Origin: Collinsella sp.
Lineage (GTDB): Bacteria > Actinomycetota > Coriobacteriia > Coriobacteriales > Coriobacteriaceae
Direction of reading: 5' to 3'
Assembly (NCBI GenBank): GCA_031295385.1
Contig: JAUMOL010000009.1
Span: forward strand, 1-47,615
DNA length: 47,615 nucleotides
In this document: positions 32,139 to 39,779 of the stretch, piece after piece
How positions within the stretch are numbered: position 1 is the first letter of the stretch
Layout: the number at the start of each line of letters is the position of its first letter
Position numbers and translations under genes: made by a program
The notes under the pieces: generated by a model
The model's input: the letters and a program-made list of their open reading frames with translations, nothing else
What the model was told of the DNA's origin: nothing
Database searches by the model: none

Positions 32139-32166
32139 CCGCACGGTCGAGACATCACCTAAAACA

Positions 32167-32206
32167 AAAACGAGCGAGGACCTCAAAATCCTCGCTCGTT
32201 TTTTTA
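32167..32206 (+). terminator. Rho-independent terminator of the topA operon
   Basis: ACGAGCGAGGA (32171-32181) pairs with TCCTCGCTCGT (32190-32200), flanked by A and T runs (TTTTTTT). Confidence 0.96.
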
Positions 32207-32210
32207 TCTG

Positions 32211-32264
32211 GCAGTTAGGGACGTTCCTTTTCTGCCGGCAGTTTAGGAACGTCCCTAACTGCCG
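32211..32264. repeat. 18-bp perfect palindrome with AGGAACGTCCC arms
   Basis: GGCAGTTAGGGACGTTCC (32211-32228) is perfectly inverted at 32247-32264, with an 18-nt loop containing CTGCCGGCAG. The right half matches 5619-5641 at 20 of 23 positions. It directly follows the topA terminator and lies 19 nt from the stop of the convergent gene. Confidence 0.7.
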
Positions 32265-32283
32265 GCTCGGGAACGACAAAGCG

Positions 32284-33267
32284 CTAGTTCACTTCGACGG
32301 GTTTGGCGCCGGGGTAGCGCTCCTCAAAGTCTAGGCGGTACTTATTGTCATTGGTGCCCGCCACGTTGTCGCGCGACAGCGGCGCCACGATCTCATTCTT
32401 GTGATCCGCAGGCTTGGTGTATTTCAGGCTGATCTCCCAGGCATCACAGATTGCGTCAATGCGGTGATCCAGGTCGTCATACAGGGCAACGATGTCTTTC
32501 CAGGAACTGTAGTTCTTAGAGCTCGTCGGGACGTCCAGGTCCTCGACGATGTCGTAATACTGCTCGATGGTGTCCTCTGTGCGCTCGGCGACGTCGGCGA
32601 GATTTTGACGGGTGGTGCGATCTTCTTCCAGATAGCTGCCGTTGAAGTTCTGCGCGCAGCCACGGACGTAGTTGTCGAGGTCTTCGAGCAAGTCGTAGTA
32701 TTCGCTCAGTCGGCGGTAGAGATTCTGCTCGGAGAGCGTTGCTTCGCCGCCATCCTCGTCGTCATCGTCATCATCGTCGTACAGGCTGTTGGGATCGCCG
32801 AGAGGCTTTAGGTCATCGTCGTCGACGTCATGGCGCAGCTTAGCTACCTCGGCAGTCGTCTGCGTGGCGGCGTTGTCGAAAGGCTTGATCACAAAGAAAA
32901 CGACCAGGGCGATGATGATCGCCACCAGCACAACAATAACGGCGATAAGCGGCCCGGCGCCGCTCTTTTTGGGAGCGGGGGTCTGTGGCGAAGCGGGCGC
33001 GTGTGCGGGAGCCGGCTGCTGTTGGGGCGAGCCGCTCGCGACGGGTATGCGCTGCGTGGTCTCGACGGCCGCGGGGCTTGCGGCGGGGTCGGGGCGATAG
33101 GCGAGGGGGTCGTCCGCCTTGGCTTGCGGCGTATCAAGGGAGCCGGTCTGCTCAAAAGCGGGCTGGCTATCGCTCGCGGCTGTTTGCTCAACGGGTGCAC
33201 CGCACGAGGTGCAGAACTTGGCATTATCTGCAAGAAGCTTGCCGCACGAGGCGCAATACCGAGACAT
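32284..33267 (-). CDS. Zinc-ribbon membrane protein, unknown function
   Basis: A 327-residue protein. MSRYCASCGKLLADNAKFCT gives a C-x2-C...C-x2-C zinc ribbon at the N terminus. A Pro/Ala/Gln-rich disordered linker (about 28-105) leads to one transmembrane helix (IAVIVVLVAIIIALVVFFVI, about 108-130). After it come a very acidic stretch with Asp runs (about 145-175) and a helical extracytoplasmic region (about 180-325). AAAGGAG fixes the ATG at 33267. Such zinc-ribbon/single-helix proteins are common in Coriobacteriia and Firmicutes, but the role is unknown. Confidence 0.75.
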   Translation of the reverse strand: MSRYCASCGKLLADNAKFCTSCGAPVEQTAASDSQPAFEQTGSLDTPQAKADDPLAYRPDPAASPAAVETTQRIPVASGSPQQQPAPAHAPASPQTPAPKKSGAGPLIAVIVVLVAIIIALVVFFVIKPFDNAATQTTAEVAKLRHDVDDDDLKPLGDPNSLYDDDDDDDEDGGEATLSEQNLYRRLSEYYDLLEDLDNYVRGCAQNFNGSYLEEDRTTRQNLADVAERTEDTIEQYYDIVEDLDVPTSSKNYSSWKDIVALYDDLDHRIDAICDAWEISLKYTKPADHKNEIVAPLSRDNVAGTNDNKYRLDFEERYPGAKPVEVN

Positions 33268-33335
33268 TGCCACTCCTTTCGCCACATTTCAATGCAATAC
33301 GACGATTATACCCAGCACACAAAATTCCCCATCAT

Positions 33336-33404
33336 AAGTTGCGGTGAAATAGGGACTGTTTGGCGGTCTCAGAGCTTCAATCAGTCCCTATTTCACCGCA
33401 ACTT
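33336..33404. repeat. 23-bp perfect inverted repeat upstream of tmk
   Basis: A 23-nt sequence at 33336-33358 starting AAGTTGCGGTGAAATAGGGA is exactly inverted at 33382-33404, with a 23-nt loop. No T-run follows. It carries a TAGGGACTG core of the same general type as other GGGAC palindromes in the window. It lies between the zinc-ribbon gene's promoter side and the tmk promoter. Confidence 0.75.
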
Positions 33405-33451
33405 CGGGGATGCCTCGATGGCTAGGTGGGATTTGGGGTGCGCCGGACGCT

Positions 33452-33457
33452 GGGGTA
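33452..33457 (+). promoter_or_regulatory. -10 box of the tmk-holB-ricT operon
   Basis: TATCAT about 57 nt before the tmk ATG, of the TAnCAT form repeated upstream of several genes here. The -35 is unclear. Confidence 0.35.
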
Positions 33458-33513
33458 TCATGGCTTGGTTGATATATCTGCATTTACGCGCCTTGTAGGA
33501 AGGGGCTGCGCCC

Positions 33514-34197
33514 ATGGCTTTTGAGCCCGCTCAACATAGCTTTATCACGCTCGAGGGCGTCGACGGTGCCGGCAAGTCTACGCAGGCGCGCCTGCTTGCC
33601 CGCGCGCTTGAGTTCGCTGGCTACCAGGTTGTGAGCCTGCGCGAGCCGGGCGGCACCGCCATCAGCGAAAAGATCCGCGCTCTGCTGCTCGACCCCGCCA
33701 ATACGGCGATGGGCGACACCTGCGAGTTGCTGCTCTACGAGGCGGCGCGCGCTCAGTTGGTGCACGAGGTCATAGCTCCCGCCCTCGCGGCCGGCAAGGT
33801 GGTCCTGTGCGACCGCTTCTACGATTCCACGACCTGCTACCAGGCATTTGCCGACGGCCTCGATCGCCAGATAGTGTGCGATGCCAATAACCTGGCCGTC
33901 GCGGGAACACACCCGGCGCTCACGCTCGTCTACCACATCACGCCCGAGCAGGCGGCGCTACGCATGGCAGCCCGTGGCGCGGCAGATCGCATGGAGGCAA
34001 AAGGCATGGCATTCCAGGAGCGTGTTTACGAGGGGTTTAGCGCCATTGCCGCCGAGGAACCAAATCGCGTAAAGCTCATCGACGCCACCGCGACCATAGA
34101 GGAAGTCTTTGCGAAGACGGTCGAGCAGGTTCGCGCGTACGGTCTCGACATTCCCCAAGACGCCGTCGCCGCCGCGCTTGCCAAGGAGGCCGAGTAA
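33514..34197 (+). CDS. tmk: Thymidylate kinase
   Basis: A 227-residue kinase converting dTMP to dTDP. P-loop LEGVDGAGKSTQ near residue 12, the DRFYDST (DR-Y/F) motif, REPGGTAIS and a LID region RGAADRMEAKG are seen. GGAAGGGG lies upstream of the ATG. It overlaps no gene but ends one base before holB, so the two are coupled. Confidence 0.96.
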   Translation: MAFEPAQHSFITLEGVDGAGKSTQARLLARALEFAGYQVVSLREPGGTAISEKIRALLLDPANTAMGDTCELLLYEAARAQLVHEVIAPALAAGKVVLCDRFYDSTTCYQAFADGLDRQIVCDANNLAVAGTHPALTLVYHITPEQAALRMAARGAADRMEAKGMAFQERVYEGFSAIAAEEPNRVKLIDATATIEEVFAKTVEQVRAYGLDIPQDAVAAALAKEAE

Positions 34198-34198
34198 C

Positions 34199-35326
34199 AT
34201 GGCCCCCGCTCAGGCAAGCCTGCTGGCCAAGCTCGACACCCAACAGCGCGTGCGCGACTTCTTGACCAACGCCATCGCAAGCGGCCGCGCATCGCACGCC
34301 TACCTGTTTTTGGGCGCGCCCGGCGCCGGTAAGCTCGACGCCGCATGGGCGCTTGCCCAGGCATTCCTGTGCGAGCAGGGCGGCTGTGGCTCGTGCGACA
34401 GCTGCGTACGCGTCGCCCGCCATACGCATCCCGACGTGCACTATTACACGCCCGAAAGTGCTACGGGCTACCTCATCGCGCAGACCCGCGAGCTGCTCGA
34501 CGACGTGCCCCTGGCACCCATCCGCGCCAAGGCAAAGGTCTACATCATCGACCGTGCCGAACAGCTGCGCGCCAACACCGCCAACGCGCTGCTCAAAACG
34601 CTCGAGGAACCGCCCGAGGGTGTCATGTTCATCCTGTTGGGCACCTCGGCCGACGTGATGCTGCCCACCATCGTGAGCCGCTGCCAGTGCGTGCCGTTTC
34701 GGCTGGTGTCGCCCACTGTGGCCGCGCAGGCCGTGAGCCGCGCGACGGGCCAGGATATCGCGCGTTGTCGCATGGCCGTCGCCGTGGCGGGAAGCCCTAC
34801 GCGTGGTATCGAGTTCCTCAAGAGCGCCGAGCGCCAGGACGCCCGTCGCCAGATGGTCCGTGCCATCGACTCGCTCATCGCCGCCGACGAGGCCGATGTG
34901 CTCAGTCGCGCCAAGTCGCTCATTGTCGCCGTCAAGGCACCGCTCGCCGAGGTCAAGTCCACACAGGAAAAGGTGCTCGAGCAAAACGCCGACTACCTGT
35001 CGCGTGGAGCATTGAAGCAGCTTGAGGACCGCAACAAGCGCGAACTCAACGCGCGCGAGCGTTCGGGTATCATGGAAGCGCTGGCGAGCGCGCGGACGCT
35101 CATGCGCGACGTGCTGCTGACGCTTCAGGACGAGGCGGCCGACGTGGTGAACGAAGACGTGCGCGACACGATCGGTCGGCTTGCCGCCGCGACCAATGTT
35201 GCGGGTGCCACACGGGCGCTCGAGGCAGTCGCGACCGCCGAGCGCAACATCGCCAGAAACGTTACTCCCCAGCTGGCCATCGAGGTCATGCTGTTCGATA
35301 TCAGGAAGGCACTGAAATGCCGTTAG
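34199..35326 (+). CDS. holB: DNA polymerase III delta' subunit
   Basis: A 375-residue clamp-loader AAA+ protein. SHAYLFLGAPGAGK is the Walker A-like loop; the zinc site is C-x8-C-x2-C-x2-C (CEQGGCGSCDSC). VYIIDRAEQLRANTANALLK carries the Walker B-like region and LKTLEEPP, SRCQ is the sensor region. A helical C-terminal domain follows. AAGGAGG inside the end of tmk sets the ATG at 34199. It overlaps ricT by 10 nt. Confidence 0.94.
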   Translation: MAPAQASLLAKLDTQQRVRDFLTNAIASGRASHAYLFLGAPGAGKLDAAWALAQAFLCEQGGCGSCDSCVRVARHTHPDVHYYTPESATGYLIAQTRELLDDVPLAPIRAKAKVYIIDRAEQLRANTANALLKTLEEPPEGVMFILLGTSADVMLPTIVSRCQCVPFRLVSPTVAAQAVSRATGQDIARCRMAVAVAGSPTRGIEFLKSAERQDARRQMVRAIDSLIAADEADVLSRAKSLIVAVKAPLAEVKSTQEKVLEQNADYLSRGALKQLEDRNKRELNARERSGIMEALASARTLMRDVLLTLQDEAADVVNEDVRDTIGRLAAATNVAGATRALEAVATAERNIARNVTPQLAIEVMLFDIRKALKCR

Positions 35327-37017
35327 TCGTACCCGTTAAGTTTACCTATGCCTCGCGCGACCTGTGGTTCGATCCGCAGGATCTGGATATCCTCGAGGCC
35401 GATTATGCCATTTGCTCCACCGAGCGCGGAACCGAGATCGGCCTGGTCACTACCGATCCCTTTGAGGTGCCGCAAGACGAGATCGGTCAGCCGCTCAAGC
35501 CCGTGCTGCGCGTGGCGAGCGACATCGACCTGCAGCTTGCCGATGACCTGGCCATCCAGGGCGACGAGGCCATGGTCGACTTCCGCCGCCTGGTCAAGGA
35601 GCTCGACCTCGAGATGAAGCCGGTGGGCGTCGAGTACCTGTTTGGCGGCGAGAAGGCCGTGTTCTACTTTGCAGCCGAGGAGCGCGTCGATTTTCGCCAG
35701 CTCGTCAAGGACCTGTCCTCGACGCTGCACATTCGCGTCGATATGCGCCAGATCGGCGTGCGTGACGAGACCCGCCTGGTGGGCGGCTATGCCCAGTGCG
35801 GACAGGAGCTCTGCTGCACGCGCTTTGGCGGACAGTTTGAGCCCGTCTCGATCCGCATGGCAAAAGAGCAGGACCTACCGCTCAACTCGTCCAAGATCAG
35901 CGGCGTTTGCGGCCGCCTGATGTGCTGCCTGCGCTATGAGTTCGAGGCGTACAAGGACTTTAAGAGCCGTGCGCCCAAAAAGAAGACGCTCATCGATACG
36001 CCGCTCGGCAAGGCGCGTATTCAGGAGTATGACACGCCGCGTGAGCAGCTGGTGCTGCGCCTGGAGAACGGCAAGGTCTTTAAGGTCAACCTAGCCGATA
36101 TGACGTGCTCGGAGAGTTGCAAAAAGAAGGCCGCCGAGCAGGGCTGCAACTGCCGCCCCGACTGCGTGACGCGCGACGTGCTCGAGCGCATCGAATCGCC
36201 CGAGATGCGCCTGGCGCTCATGGAGCTCGATCGCGAGAACGGCGTCGACGTGGGCGATGGCCTGTCGAGTGCCGACCGTCTGGCCGGCACGTCGATGCCC
36301 AAGCGCCGTCGCCGCGATGCCGAATCCGATGCTCGCTCCGGTCAGGGTCAGGGCGAGGGTCGTGGCCGCGGAAAGGGCCGCGGCAAGGTCGAGGCGCCCG
36401 AGGCCGAGGGGGCGGCCGATGGCCGTCGCCGCCGCAAGCGCACGGGCTCGGGCGATGCTACCGAGGTTGCAGCCGCGGGCAAGAACGCCTCTCGCGAGCG
36501 CGAGGTTCAGCAGCCCCAGCAGCAGAATCGCGGCGGCGGCATGAACCCCACACGTCGCCGCCGCCGTCATCTGTCGAGCGAGGAGCGCGAGGACGCCTTC
36601 CGCGCCGCAGCTGCTCGCGAGGCCGGTGCCGCTTCCAAGGGCGCCTCGGCCTCCGATGCGCCTGTCGACAAGAGCGGCAAGTCACGTGGCGAGGAGGAGC
36701 GCGCGCCGCGTCCGCGCCGTCGCCATTCCTCGGGCGCGCAGCAGAAGCCCTCAGTGCCCTCCGTGGCCGATCAGGTCTCGGATGGCGAGGTCAAGGTCAC
36801 GCGCCGTCGTCCCGGGGATGGCGGGGGAGCGGCTGCCAAGGCTTCGCGTGGCGCCGCTCGCGACGAGCGCGAGCCGCGCGAGAATCGCGGTGGCGAGGGC
36901 TCGGCCGACCAGGGTCAAAAGCGCCGTCGCCGTCGTCGTTCCCGCAAGCCGCGCCAGGATGGTGGCGAGGGCTCGACCCCGTCTTCGTCCGCACCACAAC
37001 CGCCCGCCGGCGAATAA
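35317..37017 (+). CDS. ricT: PSP1-domain protein RicT (YaaT) with long basic tail
   Basis: A 566-residue protein. The N-terminal PSP1 domain (about 1-290) has the cysteine signatures CGQELCCTRFGG, SGVCGRLMCCLRYE and a further Cys cluster (CSESCKKKAAEQGCNCRPDC). In B. subtilis RicT joins RicA/RicF in an Fe-S complex supporting RNase Y, competence and biofilm. After about residue 300 a disordered tail of about 260 residues, rich in Arg/Gly/Ser/Glu with RRRRRR-like clusters, is far longer than in the usual protein (about 275 residues). The start overlaps holB. Confidence 0.9.
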   Translation: MPLVVPVKFTYASRDLWFDPQDLDILEADYAICSTERGTEIGLVTTDPFEVPQDEIGQPLKPVLRVASDIDLQLADDLAIQGDEAMVDFRRLVKELDLEMKPVGVEYLFGGEKAVFYFAAEERVDFRQLVKDLSSTLHIRVDMRQIGVRDETRLVGGYAQCGQELCCTRFGGQFEPVSIRMAKEQDLPLNSSKISGVCGRLMCCLRYEFEAYKDFKSRAPKKKTLIDTPLGKARIQEYDTPREQLVLRLENGKVFKVNLADMTCSESCKKKAAEQGCNCRPDCVTRDVLERIESPEMRLALMELDRENGVDVGDGLSSADRLAGTSMPKRRRRDAESDARSGQGQGEGRGRGKGRGKVEAPEAEGAADGRRRRKRTGSGDATEVAAAGKNASREREVQQPQQQNRGGGMNPTRRRRRHLSSEEREDAFRAAAAREAGAASKGASASDAPVDKSGKSRGEEERAPRPRRRHSSGAQQKPSVPSVADQVSDGEVKVTRRRPGDGGGAAAKASRGAARDEREPRENRGGEGSADQGQKRRRRRRSRKPRQDGGEGSTPSSSAPQPPAGE

Positions 37018-37062
37018 CGCCCGCGAGCGGATTTAACCTGCCTTGCCCCGAGCGCATCGGGG

Positions 37063-37122
37063 TATCATAGCGCCGAATCAACAACCCTCCCTGCGATCGG
37101 GCGTAGGGAGGGTTGTGTCTTG
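37063..37122 (+). promoter_or_regulatory. comF leader: -10 box and hairpin containing the ribosome binding site
   Basis: TATCAT (37063-37068) follows CCCCGA-GCGCA-TCGGGG. ACAACCCTCCCT (37081-37092) and AGGGAGGGTTGT (37105-37116) form a perfect 12-bp hairpin with a 12-nt loop. The only plausible Shine-Dalgarno for the TTG start at 37120, GGAGG (37108-37112), is buried in its 3' arm. It may also act as ricT terminator (TGTCTT follows). Confidence 0.55.
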
Positions 37123-37926
37123 AAGAGCCATCTGAACATATTGAGCCGTCTGCAGAGTGCCGGTGCCCTACCGTTTGCGGACGAATTGCTACCGTTTGCC
37201 GAGCGCGCGACGTACGAGGCGCTCGAGGCATTGTCGCCAACACGATGTACCGGCTGCGAGCGCGCCGGTGCGCTTATTTGCCAAGACTGCCTGGCCGCGC
37301 TCACGCTCATCGACCCACGTCATAGCTGCACCCGATGTGGCGCCCCGTTTGGGGATTTGCTGTGCACTGAGTGTTCGGTCGAGGGCACGTCTTCGGCAAT
37401 GGCGGAGGCGCTCGACCGCTGCCTGGCGTGCGCCGTCTATGCGCATCCGCTGCCGCGCATCATTAAAGCGTACAAGGATGCGGGCGAGCGACGTCTGGCT
37501 CCGTATCTGGCGGAGCTGCTCTACGACACCGCCCTGCATGCCCAGGTCGTAGCTCCCGATCGCTACGGAGGCGTGCTTTCCGGTGCGGATGCGGTGGTGT
37601 TTGTGCCTGCGACGGCGGCAGCGTTTCGGCGGCGTGGTTTTGATCATATGGAGGCTATTGCGCGCCCATTTTGCGAGCTGTCGGGTGTTCCTCTGCTCGA
37701 TGCTCTCGTCAAGTACGGGCATGGCGACCAGCGCGAACTCGGTCGTGAGGAGCGCCGCGAGCGTGCCCGAGGTATGTACGAGACGGTTGAGGATGTGCAC
37801 GGCCGCCGCCTGCTGCTTATCGATGACGTTATCACCACGGGTGCGACGATGGCAGCGGCTTCGGCGGAACTCAAGCGCGCCGGTGCCACGGCCGTTGATG
37901 GCCTCGCTGTCGCACGCGTTTGGTAG
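37120..37926 (+). CDS. comF: ComF-family phosphoribosyltransferase-like protein
   Basis: A 268-residue protein. An N-terminal zinc finger has C-x2-C, C-x2-C and C-x2-C pairs (CTGCERAG, CQDC, CTRCGAPF, CTEC). The C-terminal PRTase domain has LLLIDDVITTGAT, the PRPP-binding motif, and RRRGFDHMEAIARP. ComF supports DNA uptake in competence and also occurs in non-competent species. The start is taken as TTG at 37120 with GGAGG inside a hairpin. No ATG fits, and about 40 N-terminal residues before the first Cys pair are atypical, so an internal start is possible. Confidence 0.88.
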   Translation: MKSHLNILSRLQSAGALPFADELLPFAERATYEALEALSPTRCTGCERAGALICQDCLAALTLIDPRHSCTRCGAPFGDLLCTECSVEGTSSAMAEALDRCLACAVYAHPLPRIIKAYKDAGERRLAPYLAELLYDTALHAQVVAPDRYGGVLSGADAVVFVPATAAAFRRRGFDHMEAIARPFCELSGVPLLDALVKYGHGDQRELGREERRERARGMYETVEDVHGRRLLLIDDVITTGATMAAASAELKRAGATAVDGLAVARVW

Positions 37927-37937
37927 GGGTGATTCAT

Positions 37938-39047
37938 GTGGCGGTAACAATCAGGTGGTGCAACAAACCGACAAAAGAGCAGCTAGCGGCTTCCGTAATC
38001 CCAACTGGCGCCTCGGCGCTACGCATGATGCGCGCCGAGCGCCGGCAGATGGGCTATATAAGCTGGAAGGACCTTAATCCCGATGAAGAGCGCCGTGTGC
38101 TGCGCACATCGTCGCCCTCGACCGAGGACATCTATCTTCCCGATTTGGTGCGGATTGGGGCCGCAAGCGGCGAGGCGCAAGAGGATTTGTGCTTGCTGGT
38201 AGGGTCTGCAGCGCAGCGCCGCCGTATTCTTGGCGTGAGCTGGTCCGTATGCTCCGAGTTGCCCGCCGGCTCGATTCTAGAGGTGGAACCGGGGGTGTAC
38301 AGTCTATCTCCCGAGGCCCTTTGCGTAGCCGTCGCGCGCGAGGTCGGCTGCATCCAGGCATTTGCCCTGGCCCAGGAGCTGTGCTCTAAGATTTCACTGA
38401 GTGACCGCGGGAAGTATCTGCCTCCCTACACCTCGCCTGTCGTGAACAAATTGGCAAAGGACAAAGACCAGCCGCCAGATGTCGGTTACTTTGAGGTCGA
38501 GTCCGTGCTGACACCCGATTGCCTGGTAGATTACCTCGCGGCATGCAAGGGGAGCGCGGCCAAGCAGCTGCGGCGGCTGTGTCCCTATCTGTCGGAAAAC
38601 CTGCGTTCACCCATGGAGTGCATCATGCTTGCCATGTTTTCGCTTCCGTTTTCCTATGGCGGATTTGCCTGTGGTCCCTTTAAGACCGACTACAAGATCG
38701 AGTTCAACGACCGTGCACAGGCGATCTCGGGGATGCCGCATGCGGTTTGCGATGCCTTTCAGGAAGCAGCCCGGTTTGACTTGGAATACAACGGTGAGCT
38801 GGGCCATTCTTCTCGGAGGGGACGTATCCATGATGAAAAGCGCAACACGGGCTTGATTACTATGGGAATCGAGGTCGCGACGGTCAACAACGAAATGCTC
38901 TGCGACATGGAAGCGATGGAAGCGCTCGCATGGCGCATCCACCAGCGTATGCGAAAGCGGTACCGGAATCGTGTCGATGCCCGCAGGAAGAAGCAAGAGG
39001 CGTTGCTTAACACGCTGCGGGCGTGTTTTGGGCTTAAGCCGGTCTAA
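37938..39047 (+). CDS. Protein of unknown function with possible PDDEXK (Vsr/DUF559-like) domain
   Basis: A protein of 369 residues if GTG at 37938 is used (AGGGGTG at 7 nt); GTG 37929 is the alternative. The N-terminal half looks like a helical and winged-helix region similar to the AbiEi/transcriptional regulator type common in Coriobacteriia. The C-terminal part has FDLEYNGELGH (Asp281 and Glu283), then IHDEKRNTGLITMGIEV, matching the D-x-E-Y-(D/N)-G...H...D-x2-R...L...G spacing of DUF559/Vsr-type nucleases. It lies 12 nt after comF. Codon use is a little less GC-rich than neighbours, possibly acquired. Nuclease activity is only inference. Confidence 0.6.
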   Translation: MAVTIRWCNKPTKEQLAASVIPTGASALRMMRAERRQMGYISWKDLNPDEERRVLRTSSPSTEDIYLPDLVRIGAASGEAQEDLCLLVGSAAQRRRILGVSWSVCSELPAGSILEVEPGVYSLSPEALCVAVAREVGCIQAFALAQELCSKISLSDRGKYLPPYTSPVVNKLAKDKDQPPDVGYFEVESVLTPDCLVDYLAACKGSAAKQLRRLCPYLSENLRSPMECIMLAMFSLPFSYGGFACGPFKTDYKIEFNDRAQAISGMPHAVCDAFQEAARFDLEYNGELGHSSRRGRIHDEKRNTGLITMGIEVATVNNEMLCDMEAMEALAWRIHQRMRKRYRNRVDARRKKQEALLNTLRACFGLKPV

Positions 39048-39081
39048 TTCGCGTCGAAAATAGGGGGTAAATCATATGCCC

Positions 39082-39298
39082 TGGCCAAAATATGGCAAAT
39101 ATGAGTACTGTCACTAAATCAGTAACAGCAAAATCAAGGAATTTAGGACTCGGAGGCGTCGTAAAGTAAGAAGATAATAAACAAATGTAGAATAACTAAG
39201 CATCAGGTTGGCGACACTGAGCGCAAAATCTGTCCGAGAGGCCAAAATTGTCTGCTACTAAATTGGTAACAGTACTCATATTTGCTATTTTTTGGCCA
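39082..39298. repeat. AT-rich inverted-repeat element, copy 2
   Basis: The left arm (39082-39114, beginning TGGCCAAAA) and the inverted right arm (39266-39298) match at 30 of 33 positions. The inner 150 nt are AT-rich and contain AAAATCTGTCCGAGAGGCC and TGCTACTAAA, the last shared with copy 1. There is no gene inside. It lies 34 nt after the previous gene's stop. Possible identities: a MITE, a protein-binding repeat or an RNA structure. Confidence 0.7.
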
Positions 39299-39300
39299 CG

Positions 39301-39345
39301 GCACCCTGAGGCGGGTGCCACGGAGCTCCCCGTAGGGGAGCTCCG
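39301..39345. other. Two tandem hairpins beside the repeat element
   Basis: GGCACCC/GGGTGCC (39301-39319) is followed by a perfect 11-bp stem CGGAGCTCCCC/GGGGAGCTCCG (39321-39345). There is no T-run, so termination is uncertain. Confidence 0.5.
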
Positions 39346-39419
39346 GGCTTCATGGGGGCACGAATAGTCCGCTCCGACCTGCAAAATCTGTGCTCACGGT
39401 GCGAATGACGCCCCTAACC

Positions 39420-39448
39420 TTAAACTTTAGCTTGAACTTAGCTATAAT
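39420..39448 (+). promoter_or_regulatory. Promoter of the solute-binding lipoprotein gene
   Basis: TTAAAC (39420-39425) and a perfect TATAAT (39443-39448) with 17-bp spacing. It is the best sigma-70-type promoter in the window, 330 nt upstream of the lipoprotein start. Confidence 0.7.
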
Positions 39449-39779
39449 GCGCTACGTTCCTGCCAGGCTGTGGTTGCGGACGGACGAAATGCCCGTCCTA
39501 GTCCAAGACAGACGCGGTCAAAGGGATCCACGTAAGCGACCGCGTGCGCGCGGCGCGATCATGGCGCGTCCTAGATGTAAGCCGCACCGTCCGTTCTACT
39601 TTCTTTGGGGCAATACCGCCTCGCGGGCGAGCGGGCCAGTCGTGAAGGTGGCTACGGCCTCCCGAGCAAACACCCCGGTGCGCAAGTGTGGGGTCAAATA
39701 CCAGGTCAGCTGGTGGGAACAACCCGTTATTCCGCGCAACGCACGGATCGTATACGACACAGAAGGCAGGGTAGTGGAC
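39449..39779 (+). other. 331-nt GC-rich untranslated leader before the lipoprotein gene
   Basis: Transcription from 39443-39448 would give a leader of about 325 nt. An open frame continues through it, but its translation looks random and Arg-rich, and the lipoprotein signal starts only at 39780. ACCAG/CTGGT (39701-39715) and ACCCC/GGGGT (39671-39694) are small stems. I do not recognise a known riboswitch, tmRNA, RNase P or SRP RNA. Confidence 0.45.

Noticed and set aside
28755..32279. Very long open frame antisense to hypB and topA
   Set aside because: It is a shadow produced by the GC-rich codon bias; it has no family similarity and lies wholly opposite two clear genes.
39390..39779. N-terminal extension of the solute-binding lipoprotein
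   Set aside because: The signal peptide and lipobox start at 39780; the upstream translation is Arg/Pro-rich and lacks a ribosome binding site at its start.
39449..39779. RNase P, tmRNA, SRP RNA or tRNA in the long leader
   Set aside because: None of the conserved blocks (AGGAAAGTCC, GTTCNANNC T-loop, SRP loop) is present.
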